Source: Cydia pomonella
Lineage: Eukaryota; Arthropoda; Insecta; Lepidoptera; Tortricidae
Length of the DNA stretch: 64,000 nucleotides
Direction: 5' to 3'
Assembly (NCBI RefSeq): GCF_033807575.1
Contig: NC_084729.1
Span: forward strand, 6,076,001 to 6,140,000
Positions 18,201 to 24,500 of the stretch are shown piece after piece (within the stretch, counting starts at the first letter, position 1; each line of letters begins with the position of its first letter). The position numbers and the translations under genes are program-made. The notes under the pieces were generated by a model that saw only the letters and a program-made list of their open reading frames with translations, made no database searches and was not told where the DNA came from.

Positions 18201-20378
18201 AGCCACTCGTTGGTTGCATCGCCCGGTTGGTGTGACGTTTTTTGTGATTTAAATTGGTTTCATAGCCACATTTGAAGCCAATTACTTATCAAATACTAAG
18301 TGTTGGGATCGGATAGGCGCGGTTGCAAGTAATGACTTGTTCAATTTGGTTTTTTTCGTTTTGTGGTAGTTGTTATTGATGAATAAATGGGTGTATATTG
18401 TTATCGGGATGTAACTTAGGTTAACTTGTTGTGAGTGGAGGATGACACTGGATATTTTGATACTAAATATATTTGTGTCAAAGGGAAAAAGCAAAGCAGT
18501 AGGTAAGTACAAAACGACACCTGTGGCGGATATTTTGGGTTACAATACTTACAATATAGAACTCTTTATTTTGATTATTGTTATTTTACCTCTTTTTGTG
18601 CACATCCGTACTGAAAAACCGGCCAAGTGCGTGTCGGACCACGCATAATGGAAGGTTCCGTACCTTCATATAATACAAAAAAGCCGTACAAGCAAAAGAG
18701 CGTATGTAAGTGGCACTTTTGTCGTTTTAATAAGAAGATCAGTTTTTTTATAACTCTTCCAAATTCAAAATAATTTTCCTGAAAAATTATTTGCTTATTT
18801 AGAATTTTTTTAATGGTTTTGCTCTCCCGGTTCAAAAGTTAGAGGGGATTACACTTTTTTTTTTTAAATCGATTGTTTTCTAAAGTATTTATTTAATAAA
18901 AAAAAACGTTTTAGCAACCTTTCTGTATTTTTCTACTATAGACCTATCTAATGATGAGCCACATGTTTTTTTTTTTACTTTTTGTTACATTTATACGGAG
19001 TATATATTTGAAAATATATTTTACATTATTTTTTTCGAAACTAAGAAGCGACTTACATAATACATCTACACCTACGTTCCAACTTTGGTTATAAAATATA
19101 CCGTATAGTTTTTGAGTAAAATGGCTGTGACATACGCACAGACCGACAGACATGGGACATGACGTAACTACAAGGGTTCGATTTTTGCCATTATGGCTAC
19201 AGAACCCTAAAAATAATGTTTAATAGCGCTAGGAATTGATTATGATAACTTTTTTCTGATAAATCGTCGAATTTCGATTATAAAAAAATTTTTAGTGCAA
19301 AATTCGTATTTTTTCTCTAATTTATAAATTCTCGGTCTCGGTCTCGGTCTCGGCCGAGAATCCCAATGAATCTCGGTCTCGGTCTCGGTCTCGGCCGAGA
19401 CAAAAAAAGTGTTCTCGGTCGGACCTTAACATTTACTATCTCATATTTTTTTTTAAATCTGTCCCGTCAGAAAAATATAAGTCTTTTAAATACTCAAGCC
19501 GTCAGCACATGAAAAGAGCTGTTTTCAGGGTGGTATTCTGAATACATAAAAAAATAAAAGTAGCAAATAATTGTATGTAAAATCGTTGTTACATAGCGCA
19601 CTAATGAAATTAAAACATACTTCGAAGTTACTATTAAAATAAATAAACTATGACATGACTAATACTTATGAACAAAAACGCCAATTTCATAGGTAATGAC
19701 CCAATATATACATACGACGGGTCTGATCTTGTGAGTAGTGACCCTGCATATGAAGCTGATGGTCCCGGGTTCCAATTACACAGATATTTGTTCCTGAGTC
19801 ATGGGTCTTTTCTATGTATATAAGTATGTATTTATCTATATATGTATGTATATCGCTTAGTTTGGGGCTAGGTCGATCTTAGATATTTTTTTTACTTCCA
19901 TAATAAATTCTACCACCCTTTTCACCTATTAAAGCATAGTTTTTTGGATGAAACTATACTATACACAAAATTTTATCGAAATCAGTTCAGAGGTTCAAGA
20001 AGCGGTAAAGTGCAGTAACAGACAGAGAGACTTACTTTCACATTAATAAATATTAGTATAGATTTTGGTTAAATTTATAGAATTAAAAAATAGCTTGGAA
20101 TAAATTTCACTCACATTTTTAACTAAATCGTTAGCTTCCATTTAGAGTACGCAATTTATTATATATTCTAATATTTGTGCCCATATAAAACAAAGCACCT
20201 AAGATACATATACTCACCTCTTAAATATGGAATTTTGCATAAATTTTTTAACAAGAAACTAATTTCAAACAGCATTTAATTGTATAAACTTGAAAGTCTA
20301 CAATTCATATAATTTTTCGCAAAATAATGATTATATATTTACCAGATTTGAAACAGTCGTCGATAAGTATTCTTCCAT
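74..20378 (-). CDS. prune: prune homologue (DHH/DHHA2 phosphoesterase), complete, spliced
   Basis: Eight coding exon positions on the minus strand: 20343-20378, 17235-17506 (2a) or 16474-16742 (2b), 15049-15216, 14474-14601, 12502-12622, 11510-11639, 628-771, 74-226. All junctions are GT-AG and phases agree; the product is 383 residues with 2a or 382 with 2b. The start MEEYLSTTVSNL matches the start of animal prune. Motifs seen: GNESC[N/D]LDS near residue 25, LVDHH at 121-125, IIDHRPID at 141-148, VGSC in exon 4, ILDTVN at 205-210, then a DHHA2-like C-terminus. Known of the family: metal-dependent cytosolic phosphoesterase acting on short-chain polyphosphate or cyclic nucleotides, with four conserved motifs. 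Human prune is longer, about 450 residues; the acidic C-terminal tail is absent here. Intron 6 is swollen by a BEL/Pao element in the same orientation as the gene. Confidence 0.9.
252..350. repeat. fragment of a MITE family shared with 25680-25770
   Basis: The stretch with CTAAGACGTAATTAGAGTGA followed by CCCGCAATTGACAAAGTTCC is matched around 25684-25770, with part of it inverted. Lies in the last intron of prune. Confidence 0.5.
470..592 (+). repeat. 3' fragment of the SINE-2 family
   Basis: CGGTGAAGGAAAACATCGTG and the following bases up to TTTCGTAAAAAC match the 3' half of the intact SINE at 35917-36243. The tRNA-like head is missing. In the last intron of prune. Confidence 0.75.
628..771 (-). 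CDS. prune: prune exon 7 (DHHA2)
   Basis: Encodes EFLSKPGALQAVSEALKSSG and LALLLGMSLQNGLKRD, matching the DHHA2 region of prune. Forty-eight full codons, phase 0 at both ends; donor GTAAGTTA at 627. It joins exon 6 in frame across an intron now about 10.7 kb long. Confidence 0.87.
1415..1580 (-). pseudogene. decayed copies of prune exon 6 3' part
   Basis: Two degenerate units on the minus strand keep CAGCTCCTC, AAGACGTCA, GATTGTCAAAGAGGTGTTCG and CCTAGTTTCCCA of exon 6, with stops and small indels. They are the far end of a tandem series that begins at the real exon (11510-11639) and was later split by transposon insertions. Confidence 0.7.
1603..1735 (+). repeat. SINE-1 (tRNA-derived), 5' part, interrupted
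   Basis: tRNA-like head with an A-box-like TGGCCTAGTGGGTAG and a B-box-like GGGTTCAAATCC, then the family body. The SINE continues at 2262 after a solo LTR, and its tail continues at 10492 after the BEL/Pao element, so it is older than both insertions. Other copies: 13001, 19712, 26270 (minus), 29790 (minus), 49806. Confidence 0.88.
1736..2261 (+). mobile_element. solo LTR, 526 bp, probably Ty3/gypsy type
   Basis: Starts TGTGGCGACA and ends TTCACCACA, with TATT on both sides (1732-1735 and 2262-2265) as a 4-bp target duplication. Removing it restores the SINE sequence exactly as in the other copies. It has a GC-rich centre unlike its surroundings and a TATA-like CTTATAAATTTAG near 2045. Assignment to gypsy rests on the 4-bp duplication and TG...CA ends only. 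Confidence 0.75.
2262..2382 (+). repeat. SINE-1, middle part
   Basis: Continues the SINE begun at 1603 through ACACAAGCCTTATTGAGCTT and TGTAATAATGTCCTATAATA, and ends at the BEL/Pao target site ATATT. The TTTA-rich tail is found at 10492-10512. Confidence 0.88.
2383..3166 (-). repeat. BEL/Pao 3' LTR (left copy)
   Basis: Plus-strand ends are TGTAGCGG and GCGACA. Contains an (AT)n tract near 2910-2930. The same 784-bp sequence recurs 7325 bp to the right. Confidence 0.95.
3185..8137 (-). CDS. BEL/Pao gag-pol polyprotein, long open part
   Basis: 1650 codons from the first Met after an in-frame TAG. Order seen: end of a DUF1759-type gag region, cysteine knuckles around residues 165-225 (CIFCNEEHYSEDC, CYVCFQIGHRASKC, CVHCSRMHNRALC), an aspartic protease with DCGS near 280, reverse transcriptase (ITADVEKAFLQV, then CYVDN near 690, so the second catalytic Asp position is Asn), RNase H (CFTDAS), and integrase with HHCC zinc residues, D (TGLDYLGP), D (ISDNALQF) and E (FYERLVALVK), plus a C-terminal tail. 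No frameshift or internal stop in this stretch. The domain order protease-RT-RNase H-integrase with this gag type fits BEL/Pao. Confidence 0.93.
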   Translation of the reverse strand: MNYPIAVDILNSRFGKPTKVIDAHNDALQNLAVAKDSPEDCRRTLNIIEKHLRVLEALGEKVDASYLRVIILNKFPSRVVYQVWLSSTDDSFAAIRKALDAVITAMESSAVTNMESSVVPVKSSDITEMSTPASTATLQIGAVKKRKWQQKREAISTQPNRKRPKRMCIFCNEEHYSEDCTKFNTYKERIGKLKDRCYVCFQIGHRASKCTRRRKCVHCSRMHNRALCRQKVQRGKDSDMVLSNMTSVNVQLNKPSNFLQTAVTQVKTTEGRSLSIRLLLDCGSQRSYITNRIAKLLRIKPDGEDCLMIYTFGSEKPREMSCPYATVTVVSKRNVERLIRVNIVPYITAEIPMAKVESPMIDILADDASTGEGIDMLIGNDLYFSFIRKSVDLGNNTFLVDSDFGWFLAGSATNSREGETLSVATYCQCHEINQDFFTEPDLPLRTIDVKFLWSLESIGICDSPKTTCEEEAVQHFNKTVKYSEGRYQVKWPWIEYPPKLPTNFGLAFGRLKGVIRRSNKEVMTEYEKILNEQLEANIIEIVDPTIPADHPVHYLPFHMVQQKGKRGRLVYDASAKLKNEKSLNECLYRGPNMLEDLTGLILKFRIGKIAITADVEKAFLQVGLQEEDRDVTRFLWVKDLEKELSEDNIMQYRFCRVPFGVISSPFLLAAPIRYHISKTNKSLLPVIADKCYVDNLVTSVQSREEALNLYAQTTNSFKELGMNIRDWMSNDKDFVDKIPKLKRAKQESEMKILGLIWNLENDTLRLKLNNETFESEITDRGITKKGVLRVLARLYDPCGFVSPLMLPGKLLFQEICTRKLKWDEILPEDLLTSWRNIIENLKVVKNVELPRHVASGSKSECTKYELHCFTDASMDAYAAVVYLRVITGKQVSTSFLMSKSRITPAEDKSDLKIPRLELLGYLIGSRLLRYVKSHIDLNICKIYLWTDSQVVIAWIKSSRLLPPFVLRRVNEIKQIKDILGAELRYVNSKENPADVATRPELWHHRQDLWLHGPDFLLQDQNDWPKEQRYEEMCLAGRALDTVDGPEMTMKGYEDQDNDPNFSEMEDNPAATALHDSVQNPSDEEKCEETVTEIKKLQGKFFSEEVSGKVTSLSRNLGLFVDEDGILRCKGRFANANLSYDKRYPILIPKKSPFTTQIILKTHRDNYHVGVPHTLSILREKYWIPHGRAQVQKALKRCLQCEKYSGGPYKLPPPPALPSERVNYSSPFTFTGLDYLGPVLVETNKGREKRWICLMTCLAVRAVHLELVKALTAEECLLAIRRFVAARGPPKVLISDNALQFKLTSEVLIHSYCQEKHIKWKFITQLAPWQGGFYERLVALVKHCLKRTLDKHLLTDGQMHTVVKEIEAVLNTRPLTVVGSDPEGVLRPADFLSLGQCLEINPDFGEGTSQGTNTKVDLVEGWKRGQRILNEYKEMFTNQYLPSLRDRFSHSHKQPRVISKKSPEVGDIVQIKNDSKNRINWKVGKIVSLIRSRDGECRAAKVVVGNTEFTRSIAHLYPLESDMYGPTDYALPPSQDNEMVETSTVPMEMVKTMEPIRASETIVSPKPETEIDESTIPTEPATEKEISVLDSDGSPTHTEQAPAVDTYEAEVREPSVTEERPEEVTRLRRNAAIWARERIAEWTRQLMTLLV
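8351..8635 (-). CDS. BEL/Pao gag N-terminal segment, ended by in-frame TAG
   Basis: Ninety-four codons, predicted helical and rich in Leu and Glu, ending at TAG (8351-8353). The reading frame continues without shift through 8138-8350 into the long open frame, so this is the start of one gag-pol frame with a single stop. The stop is either a nonsense mutation or a read-through site; sequence alone does not decide. Confidence 0.8.
   Translation of the reverse strand: MDFLLSTLQLRLERLAEALKGAAEALNSIETGVAKDRVIAIRINVKNRLSSLTSDLDRYLSGATDIKEDFCNECRDMQIKAEDTLTELEVAVKL
8640..9707. other. BEL/Pao 5' leader
   Basis: About 1 kb of AT-rich sequence between the 5' LTR and the gag start. Short frames at 9062-9373 and 9506-9703 on the minus strand have no recognisable product. 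CATGTGTACGCACC-type words are repeated near 9530-9590. Confidence 0.6.
9708..10491 (-). repeat. BEL/Pao 5' LTR (right copy)
   Basis: Reads identically to 2383-3166 throughout. Followed by ATATT, the right target duplication, and then the rest of the SINE tail. Confidence 0.95.
10492..10512 (+). repeat. SINE-1 tail after BEL/Pao
   Basis: ATATT target duplication followed by (TTTA)n, the tail seen in other SINE-1 copies. Closes the SINE begun at 1603. Confidence 0.85.
10520..10795 (-). pseudogene. two more decayed prune exon 6 copies
   Basis: Minus-strand units near 10665-10790 and 10530-10660 each carry GTAAGCATCATCCCGAACCA, CACAGCTCAGCTTGTCAAG and GACGTCAAGAT, i.e. intron start plus exon 6 end. 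One unit is still open and reads AQLVKRDVKIVKDVF, close to the exon 6 product; the other has a stop. Confidence 0.8.
10872..11357. mobile_element. MITE family M1, copy 1
   Basis: Ends TGTTGTTTCCA and TGGAAACAACCC are inverted repeats flanked by TA on both sides, as in Tc1/mariner-type elements. A close second copy lies at 32367-32840. Contains TGACGTCA-type words but no coding frame. Confidence 0.85.
11402..11509 (-). pseudogene. decayed prune exon 6 copy next to the real exon
   Basis: Directly follows the exon 6 donor on the minus strand: GTAAGCATCATCCCGAACCA, then a copy of CAACGTC...CAGCTTGTC and CCTAGTTTCCCAATATTGGT. The frame is broken. The unit is about 108 bp and spans the exon-intron border. 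Confidence 0.8.
11510..11639 (-). CDS. prune: prune exon 6 (start of DHHA2)
   Basis: Encodes ESELARLLEARTNVSRLTAA, then QLLKKDVKIVK up to FPILVE, aligning with the linker and first DHHA2 strand of prune. Acceptor TTTGCAG, donor GTAAGC, phase 2 in and phase 0 out. The 3' part of this exon plus the donor is repeated several times in decayed form downstream in intron 6. Confidence 0.88.
11645..12300. other. prune intron 5, no gene seen
   Basis: No coding exon or clear transposon ends. The block 11670-11830 has different base composition (CCAAGGAGGAATTTTGACCG, CGCGGCCGGC) and may be a repeat I do not recognise. Confidence 0.4.
12313..12475. repeat. dispersed repeat R2, copy
   Basis: CGTTGAGCTCTGGCAACCTT, CACCGGCAGGAACACAACAC and TTGGCTGCGGTTTTCTGTAA are shared nearly verbatim with 38010-38262 and partly with 22145-22335 and 33690-33842. 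No coding frame. Confidence 0.8.
12502..12622 (-). CDS. prune: prune exon 5
   Basis: Encodes STIILDTVNFSKEVKKGTP and a following helix; the Asp of ILD is the fourth family metal-site residue. Acceptor TTTCAG, donor GTAATA, phase 1 in and phase 2 out. Confidence 0.9.
12664..12905. repeat. dispersed repeat R3, copy
   Basis: TCTTTCCACAGGCAACTAA, ACAATTAGGTTGCGTTG and CAGCTCGATGGTACCATAAT also occur on the opposite strand at about 50945-51262. It contains an exon-like pyrimidine tract plus CAG but no conserved open frame. Confidence 0.75.
13001..13245 (+). repeat. SINE-1, near-complete copy
   Basis: tRNA-like head (TCTGGCCTAGTGGGTAG, GGGTTCAAATCC), body, and tail TAATGTCCTATAATATTTAT. In prune intron 4. 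Confidence 0.88.
13355..14437. mobile_element. hAT-like element remnant carrying a LINE fragment
   Basis: Ends AGGGACGTCATGAA and TTATTGACATCCCT are imperfect inverted repeats; flanks TTACAATT (13347-13354) and TTACAGTG (14438-14445) look like a decayed 8-bp duplication. GAATGCGAAT-type words are repeated near both ends. No transposase frame is seen; the middle holds a minus-strand LINE 3' end. Confidence 0.6.
13799..14365 (-). mobile_element. 5'-truncated LINE, RT ORF C-terminus
   Basis: Poly(A) on the minus strand (T run at 13799-13818), AATAAA-like words, and a 123-codon frame (13980-14351) whose end NNIYGTRLYTYILPKILNDL followed by PEDVR is typical of the C-terminus of Jockey/CR1-type ORF2. 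No RT core is left. Nested in the hAT-like element. Confidence 0.75.
14474..14601 (-). CDS. prune: prune exon 4
   Basis: Encodes STIETVGSCCTLVAQRI and a helix ending CTQLLH; VGSC matches the conserved VGSCATLV of animal prune. Acceptor TTTGCAG, donor GTAAGTAG, phase 2 in and phase 1 out. It sits just outside the hAT-like insertion at 13355-14437. Confidence 0.9.
14795..14948. repeat. dispersed repeat R4, copy
   Basis: Contains AAGAAAAGAGCGTACTCCCA, TTGCAGGTGTCCATGGGCGG and CTAGTTTGCCTCCTCTACCA. A related copy in the opposite orientation lies at about 46635-46795. Confidence 0.7.
15049..15216 (-). CDS. prune: prune exon 3 (DHH motif)
   Basis: Encodes NDYDLQEL...VVLVDHHTLAI and EIIDHRPIDKTEW, the DHH and DHR motifs that define the family. 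Acceptor TTTCCAG, donor GTATTT. Entry and exit are both phase 2. Confidence 0.93.
15500..16005. mobile_element. MITE with GGTGGTATTCCAT ends, interrupted
   Basis: GGTGGTATTCCATTTGTC at the left and GACAGATGGAATACCACC at the right are inverted repeats. The interior contains an RTE-type fragment inserted later. In prune intron 2. Confidence 0.65.
15585..15935 (-). pseudogene. RTE-type retrotransposon ORF fragment
   Basis: Minus-strand translation gives KLKWSWAGHVAR, a WW/SDERSVWRPLARWVDDIRK segment and WMRLAQDRDKWR, characteristic of the C-terminal region after the RT domain of insect RTE-like elements. Stops and frame changes show it is dead. Confidence 0.8.
16085..16345. repeat. nested palindromic MITEs
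   Basis: Outer ends TGGCGTTATTCATAAACG and TTTATGAATAAGGGGGTTA resemble inverted repeats. Inside, GTCTACACAGAGCGAGC and GGCCAGTGTAGACGTGCC form a second GC-rich palindromic unit. Confidence 0.5.
16474..16742 (-). CDS. prune: prune exon 2b (CDLDS version)
   Basis: The exon lies between a TTTTCAG acceptor and a GTGAGTAG donor, 269 nt, phase 0 in and phase 2 out, exactly as exon 2a. It encodes IGNESCDLDSAVSA with the canonical metal-motif Asp, then APVLNVDREDFELKTEVEF. It is clearly paralogous to exon 2a and splices in frame to the same exon 3 (AG + A gives Arg). This is the version expected to be catalytically competent. Confidence 0.87.
16743..17234. other. intron between prune exons 2b and 2a
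   Basis: 492 bp, AT-rich, no transposon recognised. The short distance between the paired exons and this spacer are where a splice-competition element would lie; I see no obvious docking/selector pair by eye. Confidence 0.5.
17235..17506 (-). CDS. prune: prune exon 2a (CNLDS version)
   Basis: The exon lies between a TTTCAG acceptor and a GTGAGT donor, 272 nt, entering in phase 0 and leaving in phase 2. It encodes the N-terminal DHH motif as IGNESCNLDSAVSS followed by IFVPVLNVHREDFELKTEVE and ILIFR-type residues that align with animal prune. The first metal-motif Asp of the family (C-D-L-D) is Asn here. It is the copy nearer exon 1 and is 492 bp from exon 2b. Using both copies in one mRNA would shift the frame. 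Confidence 0.85.
17589..17764. repeat. MITE family M5, copy 1
   Basis: CCACGGGCTGTCCCGTACGG at one end and GTACGGGACAGCAGTAGACA at the other; the same sequence, reversed, occurs at 45672-45868. In prune intron 1. Confidence 0.7.
18023..19428. mobile_element. hAT-like element with CTCGGT subterminal repeats
   Basis: Ends AAGGTCCGACCGAGA and TCTCGGTCGGACCTTA are inverted repeats; ACATTTACT flanks both sides (18014-18022, 19429-19437), fitting an 8- to 9-bp duplication. Both ends carry dense CTCGGT and GGCCGAGA repeats. No transposase frame; the centre is occupied by another repeat (18611-19213). Confidence 0.75.
18611..19213 (+). repeat. dispersed repeat R6 (GGTTCCGTA...CTACAGAACCC), nested
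   Basis: Begins ACCGGCCAAGTGCGTGTCGG and ends GGCTACAGAACCCTAAAA. Two further copies in the opposite orientation lie at 33007-33550 and 34153-34611. Non-coding. Confidence 0.8.
19712..19866 (+). repeat. SINE-1, decayed copy
   Basis: GTGAGTAGTGACCCTGCATA, CGGGTTCCAATT and TATTTGTTCCTGAGTCATGG show the SINE-1 head and body with deletions. Confidence 0.75.
20343..20378 (-). CDS. prune: prune exon 1 (start codon)
   Basis: ATG at 20378 with purine at -3 opens MEEYLSTTVSNL, then a GTAAAT donor at 20342. It exits in phase 0, which is the entry phase of both exon 2a and exon 2b. The start resembles MEDYL of vertebrate prune. Confidence 0.8.
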
Positions 20379-20494
20379 CGTGACGGTCCACTAACTATAG
20401 CAACAATCAGTTTTATTTGGGATTAAAAAGGAATCAAAATTGTGTATTGTGAATATATACTATGTGTACCCAATGAACAAGTTTACAGCTGAGT

Positions 20495-20736
20495 TTGACA
20501 TTGACAGATTTTTTTTTTATTACGAGCATTGGCAACTAGGCCATCAGCTCAAGCATCAAATACAAAAGTAACAGAAGTACTTATAACTAATTCACATAAA
20601 AATGAGACACGAATCTAATAGTTACACGAGATATTTACAATATTTACAAACTACCTATAGTATGAGTAACAAATTGATAGATTACAGGATATAATTGTGG
20701 ATATTTCAAAAGGCCCTGTACTTGACATTGACAGAT
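20495..20736 (-). mobile_element. short LINE 3' end with 15-bp target duplication
   Basis: TTGACATTGACAGAT occurs at 20495-20509 and 20722-20736. Between them lies a T run followed by ATTACGAGCATTGGCAACTA, i.e. a minus-strand poly(A) 3' UTR truncated at its 5' end. It lies about 120 bp upstream of the prune start codon, so it may sit in the promoter or 5' UTR. Confidence 0.8.
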
Positions 20737-21396
20737 CTCGACAATGCAAACGTCAACAGTATTTTTTTACAATTCATTATTTAAGCAAAGGCTAACGTCA
20801 TTAAGGCATACTGCCCGAAAACGTTTTTTTAAACCCATTATGCGGTTTTAATGGTGAACGGTAAATGACGGCTAAATTACACCTACGCACTTTTGCGGTA
20901 CAATAATAGCGGTAGGCCCGGGGATAACAACAACATTGGTAATGGCCTCTCCAAACGTCACCGTGAATCGCATGGGATAAGGGCCATATATAACTTAAAG
21001 GCGCGGGCGTTGACATTCATGGGTGCATCATGTTAATGCCTGAATTGAAGAATAAACAAATTGAATTGAATTGAATTGATAGGGAGCGTGCATGAACTGT
21101 AGAAGGCAGCACAGGAGCCGTCAGATTTTTGGCGCGAGGTGTAAATGTGATGTTTATTGTTCCGATGTAGCCCACAAGATGGCAGCACCTACTATGCACA
21201 AGAAAACACGTGACGTGTAAATGTACATGTTTATGGTTCTGATTCAGGCCACAAGATAGCAGACCCTCCAACGTGCACAGTCTCTATTGCAATATCATTG
21301 TTCCTACTTAGCCAGTAACTATTTGGAATTGCCGGCCATTTGTTGCAATGTCTGTAGAAGCCTTAAGAAAAGGGAATGGTTAATAAAAAAACTTAT
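20737..21396. other. intergenic region between prune and the secreted-protein gene
   Basis: No gene seen. (ATTGA)n lies at about 21058-21078 after GAATAAACAA and resembles the 3' tail of the LINE at 42290. Two related words GCCCACAAGATGGCAGCACC and GCCACAAGATAGCAGACCC lie near 21168 and 21248. Confidence 0.5.
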
Positions 21397-21551
21397 TCAA
21401 TGATGTTTCCTCCTTTTTAGTTTTAAACGTTCCACAATGTCATGCTTCTGCAAATTAAAATGCCGTCCGTTTATTTTTAGTTTCTTGTCGATTATTGTCG
21501 TCTCTTCCTCGCTGAGTTGACCGAACCTGTCGACGAAGTAGTCACTGTCTT
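21397..21551 (-). CDS. secreted-protein gene exon 3
   Basis: Acceptor TTCTCCTCAG, then DSDYFVDRFGQLSEEE, TTIIDKKLKINGRHF and a basic end before TGA (21397-21399). Codon-like, free of repeats, phase 1 entry. Confidence 0.65.
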
Positions 21552-24500
21552 CTGAGGAGAAATCTATAACAGTGTTCAAAATTATTTATTCTTTGAGTTG
21601 GTCACGAGACTTTCACATGGCAAGACATTTAAGGCTCATTTAGACGGTGCGAGAACTCGCATGCGAGTTTCATTAAATTGCGGGATTTGATTGGTCGGCT
21701 GAATTGGATGTAACGTGGATGTAACTAATAGTTCTCAATGTAATTAAAATCGCATATGAGTTCGCGCGCCGCTTAAATCAGGGCTATAACCGCGAAAATC
21801 GAAGTTCGTCAAAAATGCCCGCAGTTGACGAACTTCGATTTTCGCGGTTATAGCCCAGGCAACCTCGGTAAAAAACACGATTTACCTAAGAGCTCCGTAA
21901 GTTTCTCATCTTCTGGGTGGTATGGATTTTGATTAGTTTTCCTCGGGTTTCTATGTCTCTGCTTTAATGAGGTAACCAGAGAAAAACATATTGAGCTGAC
22001 GATCACTGAAAACAGTGAAAAGTTAATGGCTTAATACAAGTACAGTCGCGTCAAAGATATTATTACATTTTTCGCCTTATTGCAAGGGAGTAAGGTGCAA
22101 AGTAAACATATCTTTGATGTGGACTGGATCCTTTCGACGGGCACTTATACTTTTTTTATACTACGTCGGTGGCAAACAAGCATACGGCCCGCCTGATACG
22201 AGCAGTCTCCGTATCCTATGTACGCCTGCTACTCTAGAGGAGTTACATGCGCGTTGCCGACCCTAACTGTCCGCACCCTCGTTGAGCTCTGACAACCTTA
22301 CTCACCGGCAGGAACACAACACTATGAGTGCATGTGTAGAGTCAGACCAAGCTAAGTTAGCAGCGATTATGATAGCCCAGTCTGTGCAAGTGTTAAGTAA
22401 GCATCATAATTTCATCGAAGTTTGACGTTTAAAATAACACTTGCACTCACTGGGCTGTCTAAATCGCTGTCAACTTATCTTGGTCTGACTTCTATGCCCA
22501 TGAGTATATACTTCTGCTATTTTGTGAATTTTCGGATTAATGCTTTATCTGCATAAAAGGGCACATTTTCTATTAAAAATGTGATAAATTTATTACTACT
22601 TGACTATTATTACCTAAATGACTAGGCACATAAGTTGTAAATGACAATCCACAGAAGCATTGCCCACTCCATACATCAGTTTTCCTATCAAAATGTTTAT
22701 TATTTTCGTAGTCGACATCTAGCGTCAAATAGCGGATTTATGAGTACCGCTACTTGACACCAGATGTCACAAGTGTCGCGACTGACGAAAATTCCGCAAC
22801 TTGACGCTAGATGTCGACTACGAAGTAACTATCAGCGTTTTGGTAAGGAAACTGATTTATGGAGTTACCACTTTTTTTTTAATTTCTCTATGATAAAATG
22901 GCACCTTTTCTATTAAAAATGTGATGGAATTATTACTAGTCCAGTAGTAATAATTTTATCACATTATTACCTAAATGTGCACAAGCTGTAAATGATAATC
23001 CACAAAAGCATTACTCACTTCATACATCAGTTTTCCTACCAAAACGCCTATTTTCGTAGTCGACATCTAGCGTCAAATAGTGGTACTGATAAATCCGCTA
23101 GACAATCAATAATTTACAACAAATATTACAAGCAGAAGGTATTGATAATAGAGTTCCGGTTAATCCGGTTATAATATTAGCTGAAAATTGTTGAGGATTA
23201 TACTTTTCGTTCGTCGCGACATCTATTGTCATGTAGCAGTACTGATAAATCCGCTACTTGATGCTAGATGTCGACTACGAAAACAATAAGCGTTTTGGTA
23301 AGAAAACTTTAAATAAAAAAATTGTGCGTGGAGTCCCTCCGCGCGGAAGAAGTAAAATTTCGTAATGTGGAGATGAAAATAATGCTCTAAAAACATATGG
23401 TTTATTTTAAGAGGTAAGTGATACGAAGTTCACCGGGTCATCTAGTAATGAATATTATAAATTAAAGTAGAACAACAACTTGAACAATAGATTTAATAAT
23501 ACATATATTTAAATATATATATTCTAAAATTCCTAAATAATAGAAAATATAAAAAGAAAAAATACAAAAAGTCAGGGTCAGGGATCGCTGGATTCAGAGT
23601 CCAGAGTGCTAACCATTACACCATGGAACCGGCTGAGCTAATCGACGAATTTACTCATCACAAACTCTTACTACTTTATGTTAGCGATTATAGCGTTAAA
23701 CGTTTAACGCAACCTTGTTGGAAGTCGCATACTAAGTTTCACTTCAATAAATAATAAATACATTTGTTTTACTTAACACCTATTATAGTCCGTGTCAGCC
23801 TAGATGACGCGCAGATTTGTCAAATATAACCTTTAATAACATAACATTACGAGGCACGCGTCTTCGTAAATGACACGATCTATATTTCATATAACACATC
23901 ATTCTTTAACTTTTCAGAACTCTAACATTGGGCACTTTTACATGTCATATTTTTACAAGTAATAGTAATAGCCAAAAATAACAATATAAAATTACAAATA
24001 TGAAATCAGTTAAATATTAGATAATTTATTAAAGATGTATACAATCTCTAAATATCGAAACACAGAAAATTGTAGTAAGAAAATACAATGAACAGACAAA
24101 TAAGTACTATAAAAGAGATGTAAACGTCTCTAAGTGTCCGAGCCAAAATATACGAGTATTTAAAATAAAACGATTATCAAATTATCCTTATAGATATAAA
24201 GGGTCACCATTGTTACCAAACCTCGATATAGGTAGGTAATTATAAGACAAAAATATTAAAAAATACAAACAGACAAGAACCGAATGAAGTATCTCAATCT
24301 CACGTTAATGCCACTCAAAAATAAAGTTTTTAATACATTTGCTCAAAAAGTGCTACTTTACGTAGCTGTTTAGCGTGCGGAAAGTTGGTTTTCGCGAACT
24401 AGTGCTTTTTACTTTTCCACTTGTTCCAATTCATACTACTTATTGAGGAGTATTAATGTTAGTTTCCTTTAAAGCCGTAATCAACATAAAAACCTACTGT

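Noticed and set aside
22609..22680. Exon-like WSGQCFCGLSFTTY reading with a GTAATA donor before the secreted-protein exon 2
   Set aside because: The sequence is part of a duplicated MITE flank, has no acceptor, and the second copy has stops.
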